The position numbers were made by a program, and so were the translations under genes. Below the pieces are notes generated by a model, which ran no database searches, had not been told where the DNA came from, and saw nothing but the letters and a program-made list of their open reading frames with translations. From Pseudoxanthomonas jiangsuensis (GTDB taxonomy: Bacteria > Pseudomonadota > Gammaproteobacteria > Xanthomonadales > Xanthomonadaceae): DNA of 64,000 nt. Shown here piece by piece: positions 8,394 to 22,810 of the stretch (within the stretch, counting starts at the first letter, position 1; every line of letters begins with the position of its first letter). The stretch is taken from NCBI RefSeq assembly GCF_010093185.1, contig NZ_PDWL01000007.1:1-64000 (forward strand). The letters are read 5' to 3'.

Positions 8394-9386
8394 ATGACCT
8401 CCTTGATTCTGGGACTGGCCCTGGCCGTGGTGGCCGCGGTGTTGGCCCTGTTGTACCTGTGGCTGATCCGCCGCGCCGAGACCGAGAACAGCGCCGGCCT
8501 GCGCGCCCTGGCCGGATTGCGCTGGCGCGAGTTCTCCACCCTGGTGGCGCAGGCGATGCAGCGCCGCGGGTTGCGTGACGTCGGCCGCGACCTGGCCGAC
8601 GAGCAGCAGCGCGGCGACGGCGGCAGCCGGATGCTGATGAGCGACGGCAGCCAGCGCTGGCTGCTGTCGTGCAAGCACGGCATGGCCTACCGCATCCAGG
8701 CCTCGCACGTCGACGAGCTGGCCGCGGAAATGGACCTGGCCGGCGCCGCCTCCGGCATGCTGCTGACCGAGGGACGGGCCGATCGCGACACCCTGGCCGC
8801 CGCCGCCCAGCGCGGCATCGAGATCATCGACAGCCGCCGGCTGTGGGCCTTGCTCAAGCCGTTCATGCCGGCCGACACCACCCGGCGCATCACCGCTGAC
8901 GCCACCGCCCAGGCCAAGCGCCACAGCCTGATCGCGGTGCTGGCCTCGCTGGTGTTGGGCCTGCTGGTGGCGGTCCTTCTGCCGCAGCTGCGTGCCGGCG
9001 GCGAGAACGCACCGGCTGCGGTCCCGGCCGCCACGCAGGCCCAGGCCGCCCCGATTGCGATCACGCCCGCGCCGCCGCCGGCCGCTGCCGTGGCCGACGG
9101 CAACGCCGCGGCCAGCACGATCGAAGGCGATCCGGACGACGCCACCCTGGCCCGCTACCAGGCCGAGATCGCCCGCACCCTCTCCGCCGCGCCCGGGATC
9201 GACCGCGCCTACTGGCTGACCCGCGCCACCCTGGTGATCGACCGCACCGGCGGCGAGGACGTGGTCTGGCCGCAGGTCTGCGCCGAACTGGACCGCTACC
9301 CGCCTTTGCGCACCGTGCGCGTGCAGCTCAACCCGCGCCCCGGCAGCGACGAGGCCGTGCGCTGGCGGCAGTGCCGGACGATGTGA
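8394..9386 (+). CDS. Membrane protein with degenerate Mrr-like restriction endonuclease domain
   Basis: The 330-residue protein begins with a membrane segment (residues about 3-23). A domain at about 40-160 resembles the Mrr/restriction-endonuclease fold (LRWREFSTLVAQAMQRRGL; LLSCKHGMAYRIQASHVDEL). A second membrane segment lies near 185-203. An Ala/Pro linker and a periplasmic C-terminal domain with a conserved-looking ending (WPQVCAELDRYPPLRTVRVQ) follow. The usual catalytic Asp before the beta-hairpin and the Q/E-x-K triad are not clear: SCK replaces QCK and the GGxD position reads GGSR. Nuclease activity is therefore doubtful. Function unknown. Confidence 0.7.
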   Translation: MTSLILGLALAVVAAVLALLYLWLIRRAETENSAGLRALAGLRWREFSTLVAQAMQRRGLRDVGRDLADEQQRGDGGSRMLMSDGSQRWLLSCKHGMAYRIQASHVDELAAEMDLAGAASGMLLTEGRADRDTLAAAAQRGIEIIDSRRLWALLKPFMPADTTRRITADATAQAKRHSLIAVLASLVLGLLVAVLLPQLRAGGENAPAAVPAATQAQAAPIAITPAPPPAAAVADGNAAASTIEGDPDDATLARYQAEIARTLSAAPGIDRAYWLTRATLVIDRTGGEDVVWPQVCAELDRYPPLRTVRVQLNPRPGSDEAVRWRQCRTM

Positions 9387-9439
9387 GGGCGACCCGGGCA
9401 TCCCCGGCGAGCCTCGCGGGAAAACCGCAGCCCTGAAAT

Positions 9440-9468
9440 CACGACGCCGGCGCTAGGCCGGCGTCGTG
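9440..9468 (-). terminator. Hairpin downstream of gyrA
   Basis: A perfect 12-bp stem pairs 9440-9451 with 9457-9468 around a 5-nt loop, 28 nt beyond the gyrA stop. The minus-strand tail ATTTC is only weakly T-rich, so termination may be shared with the convergent gene. Confidence 0.6.
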
Positions 9469-9496
9469 CGACTACGATCGCGGAACGGACCGCGGA

Positions 9497-12193
<2,697 letters not shown>

Positions 12194-12265
12194 TCAGGAC
12201 GCTTCGTTGGGGCGGATCGGCGCCCGCGCCACGGAGGCGGCGGCAGGCGTTTGCGGAACCGCGGG

Positions 12266-12274
12266 ATTGTAGCA
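12266..12274 (-). promoter_or_regulatory. Extended -10 element of gyrA
   Basis: On the minus strand this reads TGCTACAAT, an extended -10 (TGn plus TACAAT), giving a leader of about 65 nt before the gyrA ATG at 12193. No good -35 hexamer lies at the expected distance, as is usual for extended -10 promoters. Confidence 0.5.
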
Positions 12275-12342
12275 CAACCGCGCATCCCAAGGCCCCGCAT
12301 TCCACGTAGAAACAAGCACTTGTGTGTTTGCAGACGCTGCGG

Positions 12343-12380
12343 CCGCAGCCTCCTCCTTTACTTCCCGTCGGCAGGCATCG
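12343..12380 (-). repeat. Dispersed palindromic element, copy 2
   Basis: This is the inverse copy of the 758-795 core with one mismatch. It includes the same GGAGGAGGCTGCGG block. It lies in the space between gyrA and the GntR gene, in opposite orientation to copy 1. Confidence 0.7.
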
Positions 12381-12466
12381 CACCGCACAGCTTCACGCTC
12401 ATTGGCCGCCGAACGAGAGGCCGAGGTCGACGCATGCAACGGGGGTACTTCCCACGCCCGCCCAAC

Positions 12467-12497
12467 TGTGCATACACTGTATGCACAGTATGCACAG
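12467..12497 (+). promoter_or_regulatory. Probable GntR autoregulatory operator
   Basis: TGTGCATA (12467-12474) and TATGCACA (12480-12487) form an 8-bp inverted repeat with a 5-nt spacer. The right half is repeated in tandem (TATGCACAG at 12480-12488 and 12489-12497). The site overlaps a possible -10 box TACACT (12473-12478) and the start codon of the GntR gene, so binding would block both promoter and start. Confidence 0.65.
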
Positions 12498-12876
12498 CGG
12501 AATCCACATCTCGCAGGCGGACGCCCGTCCGATGTACGCCCAGATCATGGAGCAGATCCGGGCCCGCATCGCCACGGGCGACTGGCCAGCCGGCAAGGAA
12601 CTGCCGTCGATCCGGGCACTGGCGGCCGGGCTCAGCGTCAGCGTGATCACGGTCAAGCGCGCCTACCTGGACCTGGAATCCGAGGGCCTGATCGTCACCC
12701 GCCACGGCAAGGGCTCCTTCGTCGCCGACGACGGCCACTTGGCCAGCGAACTGCAGCACCAGAAGCTGGACGAACACCTGGAAGCCGCGGCGACGATCGC
12801 ACGGCAGCTGGGCCTGTCCCCCGAAGACCTGGCGGCGCGCCTGCGCCGCGCACAAAGGAAGCCCGAACCGACATGA
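12490..12876 (+). CDS. GntR-family (YtrA-type) transcriptional regulator
   Basis: The 128-residue protein is a short GntR regulator: a winged helix at about residues 10-78 (YAQIMEQIRARIATGDWPAG; LPSIRALAAGLSVSVITVKR) and a helical tail of about 45 residues instead of a large effector domain. That size is typical of the YtrA subfamily, which usually controls neighbouring ABC transporter genes. Translation may start at ATG 12490 or at ATG 12481, three codons upstream; 12490 was chosen because the putative -10 box and start point lie at or before 12486. Its stop overlaps the next start (ATGA), so it is the first gene of the cassette. Confidence 0.88.
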   Translation: MHSGIHISQADARPMYAQIMEQIRARIATGDWPAGKELPSIRALAAGLSVSVITVKRAYLDLESEGLIVTRHGKGSFVADDGHLASELQHQKLDEHLEAAATIARQLGLSPEDLAARLRRAQRKPEPT

Positions 12877-13763
12877 CCGCCACCCGGCACATCGAGATGC
12901 GCGGCGTCTGCAAGGCGTTCCGCTTCTTCGCCCTCCAGGATCTCTCGTTCGAACTCGAGCCGGGCCAGGTCATGGGCTTCGTCGGTCCCAACGGCGCCGG
13001 CAAGAGCACCACCCTGCGCATGGCCATGGGCATGCTGGCCGCGGACGCTGGCGAGATCCGGGTCCTCGACCAGCCGATGCCGCAGGCCCAGGCCACGGCC
13101 AAGCGCGACATAGGCTACGTCTCGGCGGACATGCGGCTGATGCCCAACGCCACCCTGGGCTGGCACATGCGGCTGGCGACCTCGATCTATCCGGAGTGGG
13201 ACGCCGCTTACGCCGCGCGCCTGGTGCGACGCTTCAACCTGCGTCCGGAACAGGTGGCCCGCAGCCTCTCGCACGGCGAGCAGGTCAAGGCCGCGCTGCT
13301 GCTGGCGCTGGCCCGCCGCCCGCGCCTGCTGATCCTCGACGAGCCCAGCAACGGCCTGGACCCGGTGGCCCGGCACGAACTGCTCACCGAGTTCATGGAC
13401 GTGGTCCGCGACGAGGAGCGCTCGATCCTGTTCTCCTCGCACAACACCGTGGACGTGGAACGGATCTGCGACCGGATCGTGTTCCTCGACCGCGGCCGGG
13501 TCGTGGACAGCGGCGACAAGGAGGAATTCCTGGAGCGCTGGCGCCGGATCGAGATCCAGCTGCCGGCCGGCGCGGCCCTGCCCGACATTCCCGACATCGT
13601 GGACCGTGCCGGCGACGGCCGCTTCCACACCCTCACTACCAACCGCTTCAGCGAACTGCAGCTGGCGCGGCTGGGTGCGGCCGTGGTCAACGTGCAGCGG
13701 ATGAGCCTGGAAGAGATCTTCGTCGCCAACGTCATGCACCACCGGGAGGCGCGCGGCCAATGA
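12873..13763 (+). CDS. ABC transporter ATP-binding protein
   Basis: The 296-residue cytoplasmic ATPase has Walker A GPNGAGKST (residues 38-46), a signature-like LSHGEQVKAALLLAL, Walker B RLLILDEPSNGLDP and the switch histidine in SSHNTVDVE. The C-terminal 80 residues form the accessory domain common in YtrB/BcrA-type exporters. The GSG part of the signature is altered (LSHGE), as in several YtrB-like proteins. It overlaps the GntR gene and the following permease by 4 nt each (ATGA), so the products are probably made together. Substrate unknown. Confidence 0.93.
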   Translation: MTATRHIEMRGVCKAFRFFALQDLSFELEPGQVMGFVGPNGAGKSTTLRMAMGMLAADAGEIRVLDQPMPQAQATAKRDIGYVSADMRLMPNATLGWHMRLATSIYPEWDAAYAARLVRRFNLRPEQVARSLSHGEQVKAALLLALARRPRLLILDEPSNGLDPVARHELLTEFMDVVRDEERSILFSSHNTVDVERICDRIVFLDRGRVVDSGDKEEFLERWRRIEIQLPAGAALPDIPDIVDRAGDGRFHTLTTNRFSELQLARLGAAVVNVQRMSLEEIFVANVMHHREARGQ

Positions 13764-14428
13764 ACATCGTCGTCCGCAAGCTCGTGCTCAAGGAGCTGTA
13801 CGTCAACCGCTGGATGATGGCCGGCGCCTCGGCCGGTGCCGCGCTCGCCGCCCTGGCGTGCGCCTTCGGCAAGGCCGCGTTCAACGTCGGCGCCCTGGCC
13901 TGGCTCACCGCGATCATCGCCTGCGGCGCGATGCTGGCCATCTACGGGGTGATGAACGAGCGCAAGGAACAGTCCCTGCAGTTCGTGCTCAGCCTGCCCA
14001 TCTCCATCCGCCAGTACGTGCTGGCCAAGACTATCGGACTGCTGTTGTGCTACCTGGTCCCGTGGCTGGCGGCCGCGGCCGCGGCCGTCGCCCTGGTACT
14101 GCTTTCGCCGCAGATTCCCGACGGCTTCCTGCCGTACGTGGTCCTGCTGTGCGGGTTCATGCTGGCCAACTTCGCGGTGCTGCTGTGCGGGGCCCTGCAG
14201 GCGCGCTCGGAAGGCCTGGTCACCGCGGTGATCATCCTGACCAACATGGCGGTCAGCGTGTACCTGTTCACCGTGGGCGAGCTGCCCGGGATCAAGGCCC
14301 ATATGTGGGGGCCGGCCCCCGTCTGGAACGGCGCGGTCATCGCCGTGCTGCTGGTCGAACTCGCCGTTCTCGCCACCGCCCTCACCCTGCCGCAACTCAC
14401 CGCGGCGCGCCGCCGCGACTTCATCTAG
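13760..14428 (+). CDS. ABC-2 type membrane permease
   Basis: The 222-residue protein has about six hydrophobic segments (residues 18-36, 44-62, 96-118, 124-142, 150-170 and 190-208) and no ATPase motif. The NERKEQSLQFVLSLPISIRQ segment after the second helix is typical of ABC-2 permeases of the bacitracin/YtrC type. It is the membrane partner of the ATPase encoded just upstream, with a 4-nt overlap. The next gene begins 12 nt after its stop. Confidence 0.88.
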   Translation: MNIVVRKLVLKELYVNRWMMAGASAGAALAALACAFGKAAFNVGALAWLTAIIACGAMLAIYGVMNERKEQSLQFVLSLPISIRQYVLAKTIGLLLCYLVPWLAAAAAAVALVLLSPQIPDGFLPYVVLLCGFMLANFAVLLCGALQARSEGLVTAVIILTNMAVSVYLFTVGELPGIKAHMWGPAPVWNGAVIAVLLVELAVLATALTLPQLTAARRRDFI

Positions 14429-14439
14429 GGATCGCATCC

Positions 14440-16611
14440 ATGGACACCCCCGATTCCGGGCGCCTGCACGCGCTGGACGCCGTACGCGGCTTCGCCCTGC
14501 TGCTCGGGGTGGGCTTCCACGCCGCCTTGTCCTTCATGCCCGGGTGGCCGCCGGGCCTGTGGGCCATGGTCGACACCTCGCCCAGCGCGTTCCTGGGCGA
14601 TGCCGCGTTCATCGCACACACCTTCAGGATGACCCTGTTCTTCTTCATCGCCGGGTTCTTCGCCCGCCTGCTGCACCAGCGCCTGGGCACCGCCGGCTTC
14701 TGCCGCAACCGCCTGCTGCGGATCGCCGTGCCGATGCTCGTGGCCTGGCCGCTGCTGTACCCGCTGATCTCGGCGGCCTGGATGGCCGGCCTGGCCAAGG
14801 CCTTCGGCGGCCAGCTGCCGCCGATGCCGGAACTGCCGAAGGTGGCGGGCGCCTTCCCGCTGGCGCACCTGTGGTTCCTGTACCAGCTGCTGCAGCTGTA
14901 TGCGGTCGCCCTGCTGGTCCGGGCCGCGGTCGCGCGCTTCGACCGCGGGCAGAGACTGCGCGGCACGGTCGATGCGCTGGTCGCCGGCGCGCTCAGGTTC
15001 CCGCTGGCGGCCTTCGTGCTGGCGATCCCGGTGGCGCTGGCGCTGATGTCGCTGCCGGCGTGGTTCTACTGGTCGGGCATCCCCGCCCCGGACCAGACGG
15101 TGATCCCGCAGCCGGCGCCGCTGGTGGGCTATGGCGTGGCCTTCGGCTTCGGCTGGCTGGTGCACCGCTCCGGCGACGCGCTGGCCCTGATCGCCCGCGC
15201 CTGGCTGCCGAACCTGCTGCTGGGCGGGCTGGCCGCCGGTTGGATGCTGCTGGGCCTGCGCGCGTCGCCGATGGCGCCGCCGGGATTCCCGGCCAACCCG
15301 TTCGCCCTGCTCGACGGCGCCGCCCTGACCAAGTCCGGCTTCGCCTTCATGCACGGCGTGGCGGCGTGGGGCCTGTCGCTGGGGATCACCGGCGCCGCCC
15401 TGCGCTTCCTGTCCGGCTACAGCCCGGTCCGCCGCTACCTCGCCGACGCCTCGTACTGGGTGTATCTCGCGCACCTGCCGCTGGTGACCGCGCTGCAGGT
15501 GTGGGTGGGCCACTGGCCGCTCTCCTGGGGCATCAAGTTCCCGCTGATCCTGGCGCTGAGCCTGGCCGTGCTGTTCGCCAGCTATCACTGGCTGGTGCGG
15601 CCGACGGTCGTCGGCCAGCTGCTCAATGGCCGCAGGTACGCGCGTGGCCGCGGCTCCGCGCCGGCACCCGCGCCGGTGCCGCCTTCGCCGTCCTCGCCCC
15701 TGCCGCCGCGCGGCGGCCAGGACGACGGCCTGCCCGTGGCCGAACTGCGCGGCGTCACCCGCCGCTTCGCCGGCGTCACCGCGCTGGACCGGATCGACCT
15801 GCAGCTGCGCGCCGGCGAACTGCTGGCGGTGCTCGGGCCCAACGGCGCCGGCAAGTCCACCGCCATCGCCCTGTGGCTCGGGTTGCTCGAAGCCGACGCC
15901 GGCGAGGTCGCGCTGCTGGGCGGCCCGCCGCAGGAAAGTGCGCGCCGGCAGGGCCTGGGCGCGATGCTGCAGGACGTGGAACTGCCGCGGGAACTGAGCC
16001 CGCGCGACCTGGTGCGGCTGGCCTCCAGCTACTACGCCGATCCTCTGCCCGTCGAGGAAACCCTGCACCGCGCCGGCGTCGCCGCATTCGCCGGCCGGCC
16101 CTACGGCAAGCTCTCCGGCGGGCAGAAGCGCCTGGCCCAGTTCGCGGTGGCCATCTGCGGCCAGCCGCGGGTGCTGTTCCTGGACGAACCCACGGTGGGC
16201 CTGGACGTGCAGGCGCGCCAGGCTTTGTGGGCCAGCATCCGCGGCCTGCTCGCGGCCGGTTGCTCGGTGGTGCTGACCACGCACTACCTGGAGGAGGCCG
16301 AAGCGCTGGCCGACCGGGTCGCGGTGATCGCCAAGGGCCGGCTGGTCGCCTGCGGCAGCGTGGACGAGATGCGCGCGCTGGTGGCCCGGCGCTGGATCAG
16401 CTGCGAATCCCGGCTCACCGTCGCGCAGGTCGGCGCCTGGCCGGGCGTATTCGATGCCCGCTCCGACTGCAACCGCCTGCACCTGACCGCGCAGGATGCC
16501 GAGGCGGTGGTGCGCCGCCTGCTGGCCGAAGACCCCACCCTCGCCCACCTGGAAGTCCGCCAGGCCGGGCTCGACGAAGCATTCGACGCACTCACCCGGG
16601 AGGCCGCATGA
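14440..16611 (+). CDS. Membrane acyltransferase fused to an ABC ATPase
   Basis: One uninterrupted 723-residue frame holds two systems. Residues 1 to about 395 are an acyltransferase-3/OpgC-like integral membrane protein with around ten helices. It opens with LHALDAVRGFALLLGVGFHA, where the histidine is the likely catalytic residue. Residues about 400-432 are a Pro/Ala/Ser linker. Residues about 433-723 are a complete ABC ATPase: Walker A GPNGAGKST near 467, signature LSGGQKRLAQ near 558, Walker B RVLFLDEPTVGLD and TTHYLEEAE. An in-frame GTG near 15736 could also start a separate ATPase. The 3' end overlaps the next permease by ATGA. Such a fusion is unusual. Confidence 0.85.
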   Translation: MDTPDSGRLHALDAVRGFALLLGVGFHAALSFMPGWPPGLWAMVDTSPSAFLGDAAFIAHTFRMTLFFFIAGFFARLLHQRLGTAGFCRNRLLRIAVPMLVAWPLLYPLISAAWMAGLAKAFGGQLPPMPELPKVAGAFPLAHLWFLYQLLQLYAVALLVRAAVARFDRGQRLRGTVDALVAGALRFPLAAFVLAIPVALALMSLPAWFYWSGIPAPDQTVIPQPAPLVGYGVAFGFGWLVHRSGDALALIARAWLPNLLLGGLAAGWMLLGLRASPMAPPGFPANPFALLDGAALTKSGFAFMHGVAAWGLSLGITGAALRFLSGYSPVRRYLADASYWVYLAHLPLVTALQVWVGHWPLSWGIKFPLILALSLAVLFASYHWLVRPTVVGQLLNGRRYARGRGSAPAPAPVPPSPSSPLPPRGGQDDGLPVAELRGVTRRFAGVTALDRIDLQLRAGELLAVLGPNGAGKSTAIALWLGLLEADAGEVALLGGPPQESARRQGLGAMLQDVELPRELSPRDLVRLASSYYADPLPVEETLHRAGVAAFAGRPYGKLSGGQKRLAQFAVAICGQPRVLFLDEPTVGLDVQARQALWASIRGLLAAGCSVVLTTHYLEEAEALADRVAVIAKGRLVACGSVDEMRALVARRWISCESRLTVAQVGAWPGVFDARSDCNRLHLTAQDAEAVVRRLLAEDPTLAHLEVRQAGLDEAFDALTREAA

Positions 16612-17402
16612 ACGCCAGGACCCTGGACCGCCCCGCCACGACGGCACCCTCGCCGCGGCGGATCGCCGCCGCCTACTTCGAGGAGATCCGCTGCGAGGCC
16701 CTGCGGCTGCTGCGCAATCCGGGCCTGGCCCTGCCGACCCTGGTCATGCCCGTGGCCTTGTATGCGCTGATCGCGCTGGTGGTCACCGGCGAGGCCACGG
16801 CGAAGGAACCGGTCACTGCGCTGTTCCTGTTCTGCGCGTTCTCGGTGATGGCGGTGAGCATGCCGGCACTGTTCGGCATCGGCGCCTCGCTGGCGATGGA
16901 GCGGGAGATGGGCATGCTGCGGCTCAAGCGCGCCCAGCCCGCGCCGACCGGATCCTGGCTGGTGGCCAAGATCGCCTGCGGCCTGGCCTTCGGCGCGATC
17001 GCCTACCTGCCCATCCTGGCCGTGGCCCTGGCCGCCGGCCGGCTGCCGCTGGAACCGGTGCGCGTCGCCGCGATGAGCGCGGCCCTGCTCGCCGGCGCCA
17101 TCCCGTTCTGCGCGATGGGCCTGATGATCGGCACCCTGTTCCGCGGCAGCGCCGCGCCGGGCTACGCCAACCTCGTCTACCTGCCCGGCTGCTACCTCTC
17201 GGGGATGTTCTTCCCCTTGCCGCCGTCGATGTACTGGCAGGTGCCGGTGTGGCCTCAGTTCCACGTCGGCCAGCTGGCCATGCACGCCGGCGGCGTGCAG
17301 AAGCTGCAGTTCGAGCCGGTGTTGACCGCCGTGGGCGGCGTGGTCGGGTTCACCGTGCTGTTCAGCGCGGTGGCGATCTGGCGGCTGGCGCGCAAGGGCT
17401 GA
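16608..17402 (+). CDS. ABC-2 type membrane permease
   Basis: The 264-residue protein has six hydrophobic segments in the ABC-2 order, with the EREMGMLRLKRAQPAPTGSW segment and a late re-entrant region YLPGCYLSGMFFPLPPSMYW typical of NodJ/YhiH-like exporters. Its start overlaps the stop of the fused acyltransferase-ATPase (ATGA), so it probably pairs with that ATPase as a second exporter of the cassette. It is the last gene of the unit and converges on mtnA. Substrate unknown. Confidence 0.88.
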   Translation: MNARTLDRPATTAPSPRRIAAAYFEEIRCEALRLLRNPGLALPTLVMPVALYALIALVVTGEATAKEPVTALFLFCAFSVMAVSMPALFGIGASLAMEREMGMLRLKRAQPAPTGSWLVAKIACGLAFGAIAYLPILAVALAAGRLPLEPVRVAAMSAALLAGAIPFCAMGLMIGTLFRGSAAPGYANLVYLPGCYLSGMFFPLPPSMYWQVPVWPQFHVGQLAMHAGGVQKLQFEPVLTAVGGVVGFTVLFSAVAIWRLARKG

Positions 17403-17438
17403 CGCCCTGGCCGCAGCGCGGCATCCCCGGCGTCAGCC
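17397..17438. terminator. Convergent hairpin spanning two stop codons
   Basis: GGCTGACGCC (17397-17406) and GGCGTCAGCC (17429-17438) form a 10-bp inverted repeat that contains the stop codon of the permease and that of mtnA. It may end both transcripts, although no T-tract follows. Confidence 0.45.
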
Positions 17439-18491
17439 GCCGAACAACGCCCGCATCTTCGCCGTGTCCGGGCGCTCGACCACGCCCTTCTCGGTCACGA
17501 TCGCGTCGATCAGAGTGGCGGGGGTGACGTCGAACACGGGGTTCCAGGCGGCGATGCCCTCGGCCACGGTGCGCACTCCGCCCACCCCGTACAACTCTCC
17601 GGGATCGCGCTGCTCGATCTCGATCGCCTCGCCGTCGGCCGTGTCCAGGTCCACCGTGGACGACGGCGCGGCGACCATGAACTTCACCCCGTGGTGGCGG
17701 GCGGCGATCGCCAGCTGGTAGGTGCCGATCTTGTTGGCGGTGTCGCCGTTGGCGCAGATCCGGTCGGCACCGACCACCACCCACTGCACCGCGCCGGTCT
17801 TCATCAGGTGCGCGGCGGCCGAATCGGCGATCAGGGTGGCGTCGATGCCGTCCTGCTGCAGCTCCCACACGGTCAGGCGCGCGCCCTGCAGCCACGGCCG
17901 GGTCTCGCCGGCGTAGACCCGGGCGATCCGGCCCTCGGCCATGCCGGCGCGGATCACACCCAGCGCGGTGCCGAAGCCGGCGGTCGCCAGCGAACCGGTG
18001 TTGCAGTGGGTGAGCACGCCGCTGCCCGGCGCCACCAGGGCCGCGCCCAGCGCGCCCATGCGGCGGTTGGCGGCCAGGTCCTCGTCGGCGATCGCCTGGG
18101 CCTCGCGCTCGAGCAGCTGCTTCCAGTCGGCGCCGGCGGTGGCCAGGACCCGGCGCATCCGCGCCAGCGCCCAGGCCAGGTTGACCGCGGTCGGGCGCGC
18201 GGCGTTGAGCCTTTGCAACGCCGGCTCCAGCTGCTGCAGCGCGCCGGCGCCGTCGGCGGCCTCGACCGCGCGCCCGGCCAGGACCACGCCCCAGGCCGCA
18301 GCGATGCCAATGGCGGGGGCGCCGCGCACGGTGAGCTCGCGGATCGCCTGGGCGACCGCGTCGCTTTCGTGGCAGGCCACGTGCTCGACCGCGAACGGCA
18401 ACTTGCGTTGGTCCAGCAGTTCCAGCGCCTGGCCGGTCCACAGGATCGGGCGGATATGGTCGTAGCGGTCGAAGTCGAAGGCGGTATCCAT
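17433..18491 (-). CDS. mtnA: S-methyl-5-thioribose-1-phosphate isomerase
   Basis: MtnA isomerises methylthioribose-1-phosphate to methylthioribulose-1-phosphate in methionine salvage. The 352-residue protein has the family motifs [13 protein letters not shown] and [10 protein letters not shown], with the catalytic cysteine near residue 162. [20 protein letters not shown] carries the catalytic aspartate near 242. The last part matches SSTVD and [20 protein letters not shown]. No other methionine-salvage gene is in the window. The ATG at 18491 follows a TAGAAT box by 6 nt with no ribosome-binding site, so the mRNA is probably leaderless. Confidence 0.96.
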   Translation of the reverse strand: MDTAFDFDRYDHIRPILWTGQALELLDQRKLPFAVEHVACHESDAVAQAIRELTVRGAPAIGIAAAWGVVLAGRAVEAADGAGALQQLEPALQRLNAARPTAVNLAWALARMRRVLATAGADWKQLLEREAQAIADEDLAANRRMGALGAALVAPGSGVLTHCNTGSLATAGFGTALGVIRAGMAEGRIARVYAGETRPWLQGARLTVWELQQDGIDATLIADSAAAHLMKTGAVQWVVVGADRICANGDTANKIGTYQLAIAARHHGVKFMVAAPSSTVDLDTADGEAIEIEQRDPGELYGVGGVRTVAEGIAAWNPVFDVTPATLIDAIVTEKGVVERPDTAKMRALFGG

Positions 18492-18497
18492 GCGCGC

Positions 18498-18503
18498 ATT
18501 CTA
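18498..18503 (-). promoter_or_regulatory. Putative -10 box, leaderless mtnA
   Basis: TAGAAT on the minus strand ends 6 nt before the mtnA ATG, which places the predicted transcription start on the start codon. The same box and spacing precede tcdA. Confidence 0.5.
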
Positions 18504-18550
18504 ACCGGCGTGTGTTGCAGGACCGGTGGCGGCCATCCCTGCAGGAATGG

Positions 18551-19267
18551 CTACGGCAGGGCGAATTCGGCGCGGCAGCCGTGGTCGACCCAGACGCCGT
18601 CGCGTTCCCAGCCCCAGCTCTCGCCCTGTTCGCAGGTCATGCCGGACAGCTGCCGGACCAGGATCACCTTGCCGTCGCCGACGCTGGCGCCACAGAAACG
18701 CTTGAGCCTTCCCTTCGATTCGCAGGTCAGCAGCCGCGGCCCGGGCGGGAAGCCGCCCTCGCGCGCGCCGACCTCGAACTCGCCCTTGCAGCCGCGCGCG
18801 ACCCAGACCTCGTTGCGGCCGGCGCCCCAGGTCTCGCCCTGCCGGCACGGCAGGCTCGAGAGCTGGCGCAGCAGGCGCACCGGCGCGCCGCGCAGGTTGA
18901 CCGCGCAGCTGGTCAGGCTGCCGCGCCCGGACTCGCAGCGGATCACGTGGCGGGTGACACCGGTCACCTGGCCGCGGCCGCGGAACTCGGCGCGACAGCC
19001 GCGCGCGACCCACACGCCCTGCGTGTCCACGCCCCAGTCCACTTCACGGATGCAGGCGTTCTCCGAGAGCTGGCGGACCAGGTCCACGCCGCTGGAGGTG
19101 TCCATCGGGCACTGCACCCGGCGCAGGTCTTCCGATTCGCAGCGCACCACCGCATCGGCCGCCGGCGCCGGCGCGGGTTCCGTCCCGGCGAACGCCGCGG
19201 TCCAGGCGCAGGCCAGCGCAATGCCGCCCGCGACCCGCGCCAGCCGGAACCCGAACGCACCCGTCAT
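18551..19267 (-). CDS. Secreted DUF3011 protein
   Basis: The protein of 238 residues starts with a signal peptide (about 1-24, ending AAFA). It then holds three copies of a Cys-rich module of roughly 65 residues: C-E-S...C, LxRQLS, C, W, VWVxxGCxxEF. The copies are near residues 40-95, 105-160 and 170-238, with four cysteines each, probably disulfide-bonded. This is the DUF3011 repeat, common in Xanthomonadaceae and of unknown function. Translation may start at the ATG at 19267 or at another ATG at 19288; both have a purine-rich site. It lies between mtnA and epmA on the same strand. Confidence 0.82.
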   Translation of the reverse strand: MTGAFGFRLARVAGGIALACAWTAAFAGTEPAPAPAADAVVRCESEDLRRVQCPMDTSSGVDLVRQLSENACIREVDWGVDTQGVWVARGCRAEFRGRGQVTGVTRHVIRCESGRGSLTSCAVNLRGAPVRLLRQLSSLPCRQGETWGAGRNEVWVARGCKGEFEVGAREGGFPPGPRLLTCESKGRLKRFCGASVGDGKVILVRQLSGMTCEQGESWGWERDGVWVDHGCRAEFALP

Positions 19268-19368
19268 CGAACCGCCTTCGACCCGCATCGCATCGCCCCC
19301 TGTCAGGTTCCGCGTCACCGGATTCTCACCCGGCGCCGGCAAGGCATGGTGAATGCAAACCCATCCGT

Positions 19369-22745
<3,377 letters not shown>

Positions 22746-22810
22746 CCCGGCGGTTGCCGGCCGGCCGCGTGAGGGCGTAGCGTGCCGTGTCCTTCCCGCC
22801 GCCCGACCCC

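Noticed and set aside
18516..18560. Imperfect hairpin between mtnA and the DUF3011 gene as another repeat copy
   Set aside because: The similarity to the other palindromes is too short to support, and it partly overlaps the DUF3011 coding end.
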